Assembly: GCA_019689615.1 (NCBI GenBank)
Contig: JADGHD010000002.1
Location: forward strand, 1 to 35,978
DNA length: 35,978 bases
Source of the DNA: Frankia sp.
GTDB lineage: Bacteria > Actinomycetota > Actinomycetes > Frankiales > Frankiaceae
Reading direction: 5' to 3'
In this document: positions 1 through 8,072 of the stretch, piece by piece
How positions within the stretch are numbered: position 1 is the stretch's first letter
Layout: every line of letters begins with the position of its first letter
Notes under the pieces: generated by a model
Told to the model about the DNA's origin: nothing
What the model saw: the letters and a program-made list of their open reading frames with translations, nothing else
Database searches by the model: none
Position numbers and translations under genes: made by a program

Positions 1-247
1 CGCGAGGTGCTGAAGTTGAAGAGGCGATGCCGGCGGCGTCGGGGCGGAGGCGGTTTCGATTTCGGACGAGAGATGCGCGCCTTCGGGCGCAGGGCGGTTT
101 CTGACGTAGTAGGGCGGTTTCGGACGCGGGGCGGTGTTGGACCGCGGACCCGTTCCAACGCAAGGCGAACGGCAGGGCAGTTGCGGGCACGAGCCCGACC
201 GGCCGGGTGGCCGGTCGGGGAGCTGACATGGGGGGTTGGCTGACGGC
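1..247. other. Leading gene-poor stretch with a short direct repeat
   Basis: I see no convincing gene here. The 78-aa track ORF at 7-243 is Arg/Gly-rich low-complexity sequence with no recognisable domain. The segment holds two copies of an agggcggtttc(t/g)gacg motif at 91-106 and 111-126, 20 bp apart, and a third partial ggcggtttcg nearer the start. These sit about 120-155 bp upstream of the FAD oxidoreductase start and could be part of its control region, but that is only a guess. Confidence 0.4.
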
Positions 248-1864
248 ATGAGCGCTGCTGACGGCATCGACGCGGTGGTGGTGGGCGCCGGCCCGAACGG
301 CCTGACGGCGGCCGTGACCCTGGCCGAGGCCGGGTGGCGGGTGCTGGTGCTGGAGGCGGCCGGCCGGCCGGGCGGCGGACTGCGCACCGAGGAGCTGACC
401 CTGCCGGGCTTCCGGCACGACGTGTGCGCGACCGTGCTGGCGCTCGCGGCCGTCTCCCCCGCCCTGCGCGACCGCGCCTGGCTGGGCGACGCCGTCCGCT
501 GGGCACACCCGCCGGTGCCGCTGGCCCACCCGCTCGACCACGCCCCGGCCGCGCTGCTGCGCCGCGACCTCGCCGCGACCGCCGCCGGCCTCGGGCCGCC
601 CGACCCCCGCCGGCCCGGCGACCCGTCCGGGTGGCGGCGGCTCCTGGGACCGCTGGTCGGCCGGCCCGGGGACCACCGGCTGACCGACGCGGTGCTCTCC
701 CCGCTGGACCTCCCGCCGCGGGCGCCGCTGCGGCTGGCCCGGTTCGGCGCGGCGGGGATCTGGTCCGCCCGGGCGCTGGCCCGCGCGGCGCTGCGCGGGG
801 ACGCGGCCCAGGCGCTGTTCGCCGGGCTAACCGCGCACTCGATGCTGGAGCTGGACCAGGCGATGACCGCCGGCTTCGGCCTGCTGCTCGGCGCGGCCGC
901 GCACCAGGCCGGCTGGCCGGTGGCCGTCGGCGGGTCGCAGACGCTGGCCGACGCGCTGGTCCGCCGGCTCCGGGCGCTCGGCGGGGAGCTGCACACCAAC
1001 CACCGGGTCACCAGCCTGCGCGGGCTGCCTCCGGCCAGGGCCGTGCTGCTCGACCTCACCCCACGGCAGCTGCTGCGGCTGGCTGGCGAGCAGCTCCCCG
1101 CCCGCTACCGGGCCGCGCTGGCCCGCTACCGCCACGGGCCGGGCGTGTTCAAGGTCGACTGGGCGCTGGACGGGCCGGTCCCGTGGCGCGACGAGCGGCT
1201 GGCCGGGGCCGGCACGGTCCACCTCGGCGGCACGTTCGCGCAGGTCGCCGCCGCGGAGCGGGCGGTGGCCCTCGGCCGCCACCCGCGGGCGCCGTTCGTG
1301 CTGTTCGTGCAGGCCACGGTCGCCGACCCGAGCCGGGCGCCGGCCGGGCGGCACACCGGCTGGGCCTACTGCCACGTCCCGTACGGCTCACCGGTCGACA
1401 TGACCGACGCCATCGAGGCCCAGGTCGAGCGGTTCGCCCCGGGATTCCGCGACCGGATCCTGGCCCGCCACTCGATGGGCCCGAGGGCGCTGGAGGCGCA
1501 CAACGCCAACGAGATCGGCGGCGACATCGCCGGCGGCACGGCCGACCTGCGCCAGCTCGCCGCCCGGCCGGTCCTCTCCCGCCACCCGTGGGCCACCCCG
1601 CTGCCGTGGCTGTATCTGTGCTCCGCCGCCACCCCACCGGGTCCCGGCGCGCACGGCATGTCCGGCTACCACGCCGCCCGCCTGGCGCTACGCCGGGCCG
1701 CGGGCCGCGACCGCAGCCGGGGCCGAGCCGGCCAGGACGAGCGGGGCGCTCCGTTCGCCGGCGTCCGCCCGTTCGTCGGCGAAGACCCGGTCGGGGCGGC
1801 CCGATCGCGCTCCGAGCAGACCGGACCGGGCCAACGCGGCACGGTGCCGCACCCGGCCAGGTAG
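248..1864 (+). CDS. Phytoene-dehydrogenase-like FAD-dependent oxidoreductase
   Basis: Probable flavin-dependent amine oxidase/phytoene desaturase-family protein; its substrate cannot be told from sequence. The N-terminus carries a classic dinucleotide-binding fold, GAGPNGLTAAVTLAEAGWRV, followed by an acidic LEAAGRPGGG strand, which is the FAD-binding signature of this family. The C-terminus has the second FAD-contact stretch (around PPGPGAHGMSGYHAARLAL), followed by a roughly 50-residue Arg/Gly-rich tail that looks like a lineage-specific extension. I take ATG 248 as start (538 aa), with a G-rich stretch 12 nt upstream; an in-frame TTG at 236 is the alternative. The gene stands alone. No carotenoid gene (crtB, crtE) is next to it, so a carotenoid role is not supported by context. 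Confidence 0.85.
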   Translation: MSAADGIDAVVVGAGPNGLTAAVTLAEAGWRVLVLEAAGRPGGGLRTEELTLPGFRHDVCATVLALAAVSPALRDRAWLGDAVRWAHPPVPLAHPLDHAPAALLRRDLAATAAGLGPPDPRRPGDPSGWRRLLGPLVGRPGDHRLTDAVLSPLDLPPRAPLRLARFGAAGIWSARALARAALRGDAAQALFAGLTAHSMLELDQAMTAGFGLLLGAAAHQAGWPVAVGGSQTLADALVRRLRALGGELHTNHRVTSLRGLPPARAVLLDLTPRQLLRLAGEQLPARYRAALARYRHGPGVFKVDWALDGPVPWRDERLAGAGTVHLGGTFAQVAAAERAVALGRHPRAPFVLFVQATVADPSRAPAGRHTGWAYCHVPYGSPVDMTDAIEAQVERFAPGFRDRILARHSMGPRALEAHNANEIGGDIAGGTADLRQLAARPVLSRHPWATPLPWLYLCSAATPPGPGAHGMSGYHAARLALRRAAGRDRSRGRAGQDERGAPFAGVRPFVGEDPVGAARSRSEQTGPGQRGTVPHPAR

Positions 1865-1997
1865 GCCGGATCAGGCCCGCGGGCCGAGTCGGCGAGCTCA
1901 GGCGAAGGCGGTGCACGGCGCCGCGTGGGCACGTCCTCGCGGTGCCGCCGTCGTGGACGGGCGTGATCTGGGTCAACGCGCACGCGGCCGCGCGGGC

Positions 1998-2046
1998 TTG
2001 ACGCAGCTAACGCTGTTAGCCAAACTTCTGGCTAACACTGTTAGCC
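1998..2046 (+). promoter_or_regulatory. Twin palindromic operators, probably for the adjacent TetR regulator
   Basis: Two near-identical palindromes follow each other: GCTAACGCTGTTAGC at 2006-2020 and GGCTAACACTGTTAGCC at 2030-2046, both of the form GCTAAC-n3-GTTAGC. Their centres are 25 bp apart. A TTGACG hexamer at 1998-2003 overlaps the first site and could be a -35 element; the matching -10 is weak. The sites lie 42 bp upstream of the GTG start of the DUF385 gene, which precedes a TetR gene. Autoregulation of this pair by the TetR protein is inferred from placement and from the short symmetric operators typical of the family. Confidence 0.75.
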
Positions 2047-2087
2047 GAGCTGGCCGACCGCCAGCCAACGAGCCGAGGAGGCCCGCT

Positions 2088-2567
2088 GTGACCAGCACGT
2101 CCGCTCCGCCGTCCGCGCCGACGACGGGCTACCGCAAGCTCGGCCGGGCGGCCCGGGTGCTCAACGGGATGGTCGCCGTGCTGGCCAGGACCGGGATCAG
2201 CCTGCGCGGCACCCGGCTGCTGGAGGTCCGCGGCCGGACCAGCGGGCAGCTGCGGCGCACGCCGGTCAACCTGCTCACCCTGGACGGCCGGGAGTACCTG
2301 GTCTCCACCCGCGGCGAGGCCCAGTGGGTGCGCAACCTGCGGGCCGCCGACGGCGAGCTGTACCTGCGGCTCGGCCGCCGCCGCCAGCGCTACCTGGCCA
2401 GCGAGCTGGCCGACGCGGACAGGGTGCCCGTGCTGCGCGCCTACCTGGAGACCTGGAACGCGCAGGTGAAGCCGTTCTTCGGCGATGTCGGGCCGGCCTC
2501 GGCCGACGAGGAGATCGCCGCCGATGCGGCGCGCCACCCGGTGTTCGTCCTGGCCAGGGCCGACTGA
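2088..2567 (+). CDS. DUF385 / deazaflavin (F420)-dependent nitroreductase family protein
   Basis: A 159-residue protein of the DUF385 family, to which the mycobacterial deazaflavin-dependent nitroreductase Ddn belongs; family members use F420H2 to reduce quinones or nitro compounds. The central pattern GRTSGQLRRTPVNLL, then GREYLVSTRG and QWVRNLRA, is the family fingerprint for the split-barrel cofactor pocket. The GTG start at 2088 is set by a gaggag Shine-Dalgarno at 2075-2080, 7 nt upstream; the longer track ORF from 1911 runs through the operators and is not the real start. The TetR gene begins about 29 nt after the stop, so the two are probably co-transcribed and controlled from the twin palindromes. 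The physiological substrate is unknown. Confidence 0.9.
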   Translation: MTSTSAPPSAPTTGYRKLGRAARVLNGMVAVLARTGISLRGTRLLEVRGRTSGQLRRTPVNLLTLDGREYLVSTRGEAQWVRNLRAADGELYLRLGRRRQRYLASELADADRVPVLRAYLETWNAQVKPFFGDVGPASADEEIAADAARHPVFVLARAD

Positions 2568-2596
2568 CGGCCGCACGGCAGCGGCATGATCCGGGG

Positions 2597-3220
2597 GTGG
2601 ACCGAGCAGAGGAGATAACGTCACCGCCCGCGCCCCCGGCCGGCCCGGCGCCCCCGGCGGGGCGGCCGGGGCCGCGGATCGCCCCCCGGCCGCAGCCGAC
2701 CCGCCGGCCGGCGCGGGTCCTGGAGATCGTGGCGGCTGCCCGCGCGCTGCTGGCGGTCGAGGGGCCGGAGGCGCTGACCATGCGCCGGCTCGGCGAGGCG
2801 GTCGGCGTCCGGGCCGCGTCGCTGTACAAGCACCTGCCGGGCAAGCCGGCGCTGGAGGCCGCGCTCGTCGAGCTGGCGTTGTTCGAGTTCGGCGACGCGA
2901 CCCACGCCATCGTCGACGCCTCGACCAAGCACGACGTGGTCAGCCGGCTGCTGGCGGAGTACCGCAGGCTCGCCCGCGCGGAAAGCGACCTGTACCGCAT
3001 GGTCCTGTCCAACCGGATCGACCGGACCCTCCTGCCCGCCGGCCTGATCGACTGGTCCGGCGAGCCGTTCTTCCGGGCGACCGGCGACCCGTGGGTGGCC
3101 CAGGCACTGTTCGCCGCCGCGCACGGCGCCGTCATCCTGGAGATCGACCAGGCCTACGCCGACATGTCCGACCTCGACGCCACCTGGCGCGCCCTCGCCG
3201 CCGCCTTCACCCGTCGTTAG
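2597..3220 (+). CDS. TetR-family transcriptional regulator
   Basis: One-component DNA-binding regulator of about 207 aa. After a Pro/Ala-rich N-terminal tail of roughly 35 residues comes a TetR helix-turn-helix: VLEIVAAARALLAVEGPEALTMRRLGEAVGV, then ASLYKHLPGK, the recognition-helix pattern. The C-terminal half (YRRLARAESDLYRMVLSN onward) is helical, as expected for the ligand-binding and dimer domain. GTG 2597 is the best in-frame start after the preceding stop, although its ribosome site is poor (a G-run abuts it), so the start is uncertain. It lies about 29 nt behind the DUF385 gene, which makes control of that gene, and of itself, through the palindromes at 2006-2046 the obvious hypothesis. 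Confidence 0.9.
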   Translation: MDRAEEITSPPAPPAGPAPPAGRPGPRIAPRPQPTRRPARVLEIVAAARALLAVEGPEALTMRRLGEAVGVRAASLYKHLPGKPALEAALVELALFEFGDATHAIVDASTKHDVVSRLLAEYRRLARAESDLYRMVLSNRIDRTLLPAGLIDWSGEPFFRATGDPWVAQALFAAAHGAVILEIDQAYADMSDLDATWRALAAAFTRR

Positions 3221-3242
3221 CGGACGGGCGGGCGCCCGCGGG

Positions 3243-4529
3243 TCAGCGGGCGGCGAGCTCGCGGTCGAGCAGCTCGGCGCGGGCGGTGGCCCGGTCGCGG
3301 GCGGGGCCGGGTGGCAGCAGCCGCCGGCAGGCCTCCCACAGCTCGACGTCGTCCTCGCCGGCCGGGCCCTCCGCCCAGCGCAGCAGCAGCATCGGATCGC
3401 CGCGGCGCAGCAGCCCGGCCCGCACCTCGGCGCGCAGCCGCTCGCGCAGCGCCACCACCGCTGGCGCCACCGACCGGGGAAGCAGGTGGCCGCTCCACAG
3501 GTCGAGCACCCCGGCGTGGTCGCCGCGGGCGAGCAGCCGGCGGACCTCGGCGACGTCGGTGTCCAGCGGCTCGGCCAGCCGGTACGGGCGGGAGCTGACC
3601 ATGACCGGCCCGAGGACCCGGCGTAATCGGGACATCTCCGCCCGCACGGTCACCGGGTCCAGCGGCCGCTCGTCGAGGTCCGCCGCCAGCTCCTCGGCGC
3701 TGCGCCCGTCGGGGTGCTCGGCCAGCAGCAGGAGCAGCTCGGCGTGCCGCTGGGTGATCGGCCGTGGCTGTCCGTCGACCGTCAGCACCGGCCCAGGCCG
3801 CAGCACGGTCAGCCGCGTGCCGGCCCCGCCGGGCGGCCGGGGTGGCGCGGACCGTTGCTGGCGCAGCCGGTGCAGCAGCAGCTCGCGCTCGGCGGCGGCG
3901 ACCGTCGCGGCGATCAGCGCCATCACGCCGGGGTCCGCGGCCCGCCGCACGTTGCCGGTGACGTCGAGGGCGCCGATGAGCCGGCCGTCGGCCGGGTCGT
4001 GCACCGGGCTCGCCGCGCAGCTCCACGGCCGGACCGTGCGCACCCAGTGCTCGGCGGCGGTGACCCTGGCCCGCCGGTCGAGCGCGAGGGCCAGGCCCGG
4101 CGCGTTGGTTCCGGCGTGCGCCTCGTCCCAGCCGGCGCCGGGCATGAAGCCCATCCCCTCGGCCCGGCCGCGGACCGCGCGGTCGCCCTCGACCCACAAC
4201 AGGGTTCCGTCGGCGTCGCTGATCGCGACGATCAGCCCGTCGTCGCTGACCTCGTCGACGAGCAGGTCACGGATGAGCGGGAGTACCGAGCCCAGCGGGT
4301 GTGCCTGCCTGGCCGCGACCAGCTGGTCACCGGTCAGCCGCAGCGGCGGCAGGTTGCGCTCCGGGTCGACGCCGAACCGCCGGGAGCGGGCCCACGAGTC
4401 GACGACGGCCCGCGGCAGTGAACGGCCGACCGCCCGCGCGGCCCAGTCCGGCAGGCGGCCGCCGGCGGCCACCGCGTCGCGTGCCTGGTGGACCAGACGG
4501 GTACTGCCTACGTCCGCTTCGCTGCGCAC
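3243..4529 (-). CDS. GAF-domain regulator with C-terminal winged-helix-like domain (AcoR-type, no AAA+)
   Basis: Likely transcriptional regulator of the divergent aldehyde dehydrogenase operon. The N-terminal part (VVDSWARSRRFGVDPE, then VSDDGLIVAISDADGTLLW and GMGFMPGAGWDEAHAGTNA) matches the sensory GAF region of AcoR-like activators. The sigma-54-contacting AAA+ domain of true AcoR is absent. The C-terminus instead carries a winged-helix-like segment (RHAELLLLLAEHPDGRSAEEL, then TVRAEMSRLRRVLGPV) and a helical tail. I prefer the GTG at 4529 (428 aa) because GGGAGGTGG lies just upstream; the track start at GTG 4592 gives 449 aa but has no visible ribosome site. Its stop is 22 nt from the convergent TetR stop. 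The ligand, perhaps an aldehyde or alcohol, is inferred only from the neighbour. Confidence 0.85.
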   Translation of the reverse strand: MRSEADVGSTRLVHQARDAVAAGGRLPDWAARAVGRSLPRAVVDSWARSRRFGVDPERNLPPLRLTGDQLVAARQAHPLGSVLPLIRDLLVDEVSDDGLIVAISDADGTLLWVEGDRAVRGRAEGMGFMPGAGWDEAHAGTNAPGLALALDRRARVTAAEHWVRTVRPWSCAASPVHDPADGRLIGALDVTGNVRRAADPGVMALIAATVAAAERELLLHRLRQQRSAPPRPPGGAGTRLTVLRPGPVLTVDGQPRPITQRHAELLLLLAEHPDGRSAEELAADLDERPLDPVTVRAEMSRLRRVLGPVMVSSRPYRLAEPLDTDVAEVRRLLARGDHAGVLDLWSGHLLPRSVAPAVVALRERLRAEVRAGLLRRGDPMLLLRWAEGPAGEDDVELWEACRRLLPPGPARDRATARAELLDRELAAR

Positions 4530-4677
4530 GGCGATCGCCACCTCCCCCGCGGTCACGCTCCGGCAGGAGCGGCGCGCGTATGGTGAGGTCACATTGATTC
4601 TGGATCATAGTACGTCAGCGCCGTCGTTCCCGGAGTCCGCATCCGCGGCCGCCCGAGGCGCGCGGGCGGGGCGCGAC

Positions 4678-4713
4678 GCAACCGGATCGCACGCAACCGG
4701 ATTGCAACGTTGC
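4678..4713. promoter_or_regulatory. Candidate operator: two direct repeats plus a palindrome between the GAF regulator and the dehydrogenase
   Basis: The divergent intergenic region holds two copies of gcaaccggat, at 4678-4687 and 4693-4702, 15 bp apart. The second runs into the perfect 10-bp palindrome GCAACGTTGC at 4704-4713. Together these repeat the half-site GCAAC three times and its complement once. They sit about 70-105 bp upstream of the aldehyde dehydrogenase start, a suitable place for activator binding. Binding by the GAF regulator is inferred. Confidence 0.5.
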
Positions 4714-4781
4714 CGGGACTACCGTCCCGGCGGCGGCCCCGGAGACACCGGGCGATCTCCTCACGGAAGGACGCGCAGGCC

Positions 4782-6305
4782 ATGTCCGTCTATGCTCGCC
4801 CAGGCCAGCCTGGCTCTCCCGTCAGCTACGCGTCGCGCTACGACAACATCATCGGCGGCGAGTACCGGCCCCCGGTCCGCGGCCAGTACTTCACCAACCC
4901 CAGCCCGGTCACCGGCGAGGACTTCACCGAGGTCGCCCGGTCGACCGCGGAGGACGTCGAGCTCGCCCTGGACGCCGCCCACGCGGCCGCGCCGGCCTGG
5001 GGGCGCACGTCGGTGGCCGAGCGGGCGGTCATCCTCAACCGGATCGCCGACCGGATGGAGCAGAACCTCGAGCGGCTCGCGGTCGCCGAGACCTGGGACA
5101 ACGGCAAGCCGGTCCGGGAGACGCTGGCCGCGGACATCCCGCTGGCCATCGACCACTTCCGCTACTTCGCCGGCGCCATCCGGGCGCAGGAGGGGACCAT
5201 CTCCGAGCTGGACGCGGACACGGTGGCCTACCACTTCCACGAGCCGCTCGGCGTCGTCGGGCAGATCATCCCGTGGAACTTCCCGATCCTGATGGCGGTG
5301 TGGAAGCTCGCCCCGGCGCTGGCCGCCGGCAACGCGGTGGTCCTCAAGCCGGCCGAGCAGACCCCGGCGTCGATCAACATCCTGTGGGAGCTGATCGCCG
5401 ACCTGATCCCGCCGGGTGTGGTCAACATCGTGCAGGGCTTCGGCGTGGAGGCGGGCAAGCCGCTGGCGTCGTCGAACCGGATCGCCAAGATCGCGTTCAC
5501 CGGCGAGACCACCACCGGCCGGCTGATCATGCAGTACGCCAGCCAGAACCTGATCCCGGTGACCCTGGAGCTCGGCGGCAAGAGCCCGAACATCTTCTTC
5601 GAGGACGTCCTGGCCGCCGACGACGACTTCCAGGACAAGGCGCTCGAGGGGTTCACGATGTTCGCCCTCAACCAGGGCGAGGTCTGCACCTGCCCGAGCC
5701 GGGCCCTCATCCAGCGCTCGATCTACGACGAGTTCCTGGAGAAGGCGGCGATCCGGACCAAGGCCGTCCGCCAGGGCGACCCGCTCGACACCACCACCAT
5801 GATCGGCGCCCAGGCCAGCACCGACCAGCTCGAGAAGATCCTCTCCTACATCGACATTGGCCGGAAGGAGGGCGCCCGGGTGGTGCTCGGCGGCGAGCGC
5901 GCCGAGCTCGGCGGCGACCTGTCCGGCGGCTACTACGTCCAGCCGACGATCTTCGCTGGCGACAACTCGATGCGGGTCTTCCAGGAGGAGATCTTCGGCC
6001 CGGTCGTCGCGGTGACCTCGTTCGACGACTACGCCGACGCCATCAGGATCGCGAACGACACGCTCTACGGCCTCGGCGCCGGTGTGTGGACCCGCAGCGG
6101 CGCCACCGCCTACCGCGCGGGCCGGGAGATCAAGGCCGGCCGGGTCTGGACGAACTGCTACCACCTGTACCCGGCGGCTGCCGCGTTCGGCGGGTACAAG
6201 CAGTCCGGCATCGGCCGGGAGAACCACCGCATGATGCTCGACCACTACCAGCAGACGAAGAACCTGCTCGTCTCCTACTCCCCGAAGGCGATGGGCTTCT
6301 TCTAG
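4782..6305 (+). CDS. NAD-dependent aldehyde dehydrogenase, acetaldehyde (ExaC/AldA) type
   Basis: Oxidises an aldehyde, probably acetaldehyde or another short-chain aldehyde from alcohol catabolism, to the acid with NAD+. The 507-aa length and sequence match the ExaC/AcoD branch of the superfamily. Visible landmarks are PWNFP (164-168), FTGETTTG (NAD site), the general base Glu263 in LELGGKSPN, and the nucleophile Cys302 in [11 protein letters not shown]; the GEVCTCPS motif is characteristic of this branch. ATG 4782 follows a ggaagg site and restores the normal family N-terminus; the track ORF starting at 4710 is over-extended. A DUF779 gene follows at 149 nt and a GAF regulator diverges upstream, an arrangement I recall from other actinobacteria and proteobacteria. 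Confidence 0.95.
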   Translation: MSVYARPGQPGSPVSYASRYDNIIGGEYRPPVRGQYFTNPSPVTGEDFTEVARSTAEDVELALDAAHAAAPAWGRTSVAERAVILNRIADRMEQNLERLAVAETWDNGKPVRETLAADIPLAIDHFRYFAGAIRAQEGTISELDADTVAYHFHEPLGVVGQIIPWNFPILMAVWKLAPALAAGNAVVLKPAEQTPASINILWELIADLIPPGVVNIVQGFGVEAGKPLASSNRIAKIAFTGETTTGRLIMQYASQNLIPVTLELGGKSPNIFFEDVLAADDDFQDKALEGFTMFALNQGEVCTCPSRALIQRSIYDEFLEKAAIRTKAVRQGDPLDTTTMIGAQASTDQLEKILSYIDIGRKEGARVVLGGERAELGGDLSGGYYVQPTIFAGDNSMRVFQEEIFGPVVAVTSFDDYADAIRIANDTLYGLGAGVWTRSGATAYRAGREIKAGRVWTNCYHLYPAAAAFGGYKQSGIGRENHRMMLDHYQQTKNLLVSYSPKAMGFF

Positions 6306-6454
6306 TCGCTCGCGGCGCCTGGCCAGCCCACGGGCCCGGACGCCGGCCGCCACCCGCCGGCGGTCCGGGCCACCGGGGCCGGGCCAACGGGTGGCCAGGC
6401 GCCGCCCCGCCAGCCAGCGGCTGTTCCCGCCAGCGGACCGGAAGGAGTTCCGCC

Positions 6455-6967
6455 GTGCCAGACGTGCTCCGGGTCGACGTGACGCCCGCGGCGGCGGCGA
6501 TGCTGCGCAGACTGGCCGCCACGCACGGGCCACTGATGATCCACCAGTCCGGCGGCTGCTGTGACGGCTCGTCGCCGATGTGCTACCCCCGCGGCGACTT
6601 CCTGGTCGGTGACGACGACGTCCTGCTCGGCGTGCTCGACCTGGACAACCCCGCCCACCTCGCCGACCCCGGCGCCTGGGGCGAGAGCCCTCGGACCGCG
6701 CCGCCCACGGCGCCGCTGCCCGGCGACGGGCCGACCGGTGTGCGGGTGCCGGTGTACATCGGGGGCGCGCAGTTCGAGTACTGGGCGCACACCAGGCTGA
6801 CGATCGACCTGGTTCCCGGCCGCGGCGGCGGCTTCAGCCTGGAGGCCCCCGAGGGCTACCGCTTCCTCACCCGCTCCCGGCTGTTCACCGACGAGGAGGC
6901 CGCCGCGCTCGACGCCGCCGGCCCGCCGCACCGCGGCCCACTCCCCCAGCCGGCGCCGACCAGCTGA
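6455..6967 (+). CDS. DUF779 family protein, partner of the aldehyde dehydrogenase
   Basis: A 170-residue DUF779 protein of unestablished function. The hallmark is a Cys-rich segment near residue 31, HQSGGCCDGSSPMCYP, suggestive of metal or redox chemistry, followed by VPVYIGGAQFEYW and the C-terminal FSLEAPEGYRFLTRSRLF. The GTG start at 6455 is fixed by aaggag at 6442-6447, 7 nt upstream; the long track ORF beginning at 5273 is a shadow of the dehydrogenase. DUF779 genes commonly sit next to ExaC-type aldehyde dehydrogenases, so a role in maturation or activity of that enzyme is plausible but not shown here. The residues after EEAAALDAAG are Pro-rich and probably unstructured. Confidence 0.9.
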   Translation: MPDVLRVDVTPAAAAMLRRLAATHGPLMIHQSGGCCDGSSPMCYPRGDFLVGDDDVLLGVLDLDNPAHLADPGAWGESPRTAPPTAPLPGDGPTGVRVPVYIGGAQFEYWAHTRLTIDLVPGRGGGFSLEAPEGYRFLTRSRLFTDEEAAALDAAGPPHRGPLPQPAPTS

Positions 6968-7025
6968 GGCGGCGGGGCGGGCGGCGACCGCTTCGGCCGC
7001 GCCGGGCGGCCCGCGGGCTGGCGCG

Positions 7026-7925
7026 TCAGCGGACGAGGAGCACGATCGCCACGGTCAGGCCGAGCGTGATGACGCCGGCCCGCAGGTGGGAGGCGCGCAG
7101 GCGGCGGGCGACCCGCGCGCCGAGCACGCCGCCGAGCGCCGAGGCGACGACGAGGATGCCGGCGTAGGCCCAGGCGATCTCGGCGCTCGCCAGGAAGACG
7201 ACGACGCCGACCAGGTTCACCAGGAACGACAACAGGGTCTTCAGGGCGTTCGTGCGCTGCAGGTCGTCGACGAGCAGGATGCCGAGCACCCCGAGCAGCA
7301 GCACGCCGAGGCCGGCGCCGAAGTAGGAGCCGTACATGCCGGCCACGAAGACCCCGATCCTGGTCGGCCAGGTGGTCGGCGGGACGACGTCGGGGGGCGC
7401 GCCACCGGCCGCCGGTTCCGGGTCCGCGCCCGCGGCGGCCGCGGGCGGCGTGTCCGCGGGCACCGCAGCGGCTCCCGCCGGGACCGGGCTGGTGGGCAGG
7501 GTGCTCGCGGCCGTGCGGACCTGGGCGGCGAGGCGGGCGCGGCGGCGGGCGACGACCGCCGCCAGCCGGGACTGGACCGCCAGCAGCAGGCAGGACAGCA
7601 GGACCAGGAACGGCACGGCCACGTCGAAGCCGTCGGCCGGGGTGATCAGCAGCACGACCGCGCCGGCCAGCCCACCGAGCGCGGCGGCCGGGCCGAGGTC
7701 GCGCAGCCGGCCGGCCTGGCCGGCGAGCTCACGCCGGTACCCGTAAGCCCCGCCTGCGTAGCCGGTGACCAGGCCGGCGGACGAGGTGATGTTGGCGGTG
7801 ACCGCGGGCAGCCCGGCGGCGAGCAGGGCAGGGAAGGCGATCAGCGTGCCACCGCCGGCCACGGCGTTCACCGCGCCGGCCAGCACGCCAGCGCCGGCTG
7901 TCAGCAGCGCGTCCAGTCCGTCCAC
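7026..7925 (-). CDS. TSUP (TauE/SafE) family membrane permease
   Basis: Integral membrane protein of the TSUP family, whose members export or import sulfite, sulfoacetate or related organosulfur anions; the substrate here is unknown. The first half contains the family repeat GVLAGAVNAVAGGGTLIAFPALLAAG and ITSSAGLVTGYAGG, and the second half the matching FVAGMYGSYFGAGLGVLLLGVLG and TNALKTLLSFLVN. The two halves are separated by a loop of about 70 residues rich in Ala, Pro and Gly (around VPADTPPAAAAGADPEPAAGG), longer than usual for the family. The GTG at 7925 (299 aa) has GGAGGG 8 nt upstream and places the first helix properly; the track start at 8000 adds a non-hydrophobic leader. It converges with the DUF779 gene. 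Confidence 0.9.
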   Translation of the reverse strand: MDGLDALLTAGAGVLAGAVNAVAGGGTLIAFPALLAAGLPAVTANITSSAGLVTGYAGGAYGYRRELAGQAGRLRDLGPAAALGGLAGAVVLLITPADGFDVAVPFLVLLSCLLLAVQSRLAAVVARRRARLAAQVRTAASTLPTSPVPAGAAAVPADTPPAAAAGADPEPAAGGAPPDVVPPTTWPTRIGVFVAGMYGSYFGAGLGVLLLGVLGILLVDDLQRTNALKTLLSFLVNLVGVVVFLASAEIAWAYAGILVVASALGGVLGARVARRLRASHLRAGVITLGLTVAIVLLVR

Positions 7926-8072
7926 GCCCAGTACCCTCCGCTCGCTGTGGCGGCCATGCCCGATTGGTGCCGGGCTGACTCTGCTGGCGGCGGGCGGCAC
8001 GGGGCCAGCGCCTGTCCGGCGCAGTGGCGATTCTCACCAGATCACCAGGCCTGGGCCGACGCGGGGGCTGCG

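Noticed and set aside
7-243. 78-aa ORF
   Set aside because: Arg/Gly-rich low complexity, no domain, and overlaps the direct-repeat region.
3221-3242. GC palindrome between the convergent TetR and GAF-regulator genes
   Set aside because: GCGGGCGCCCGC allows only a 4-bp stem with a 4-nt loop, too weak to call a terminator.
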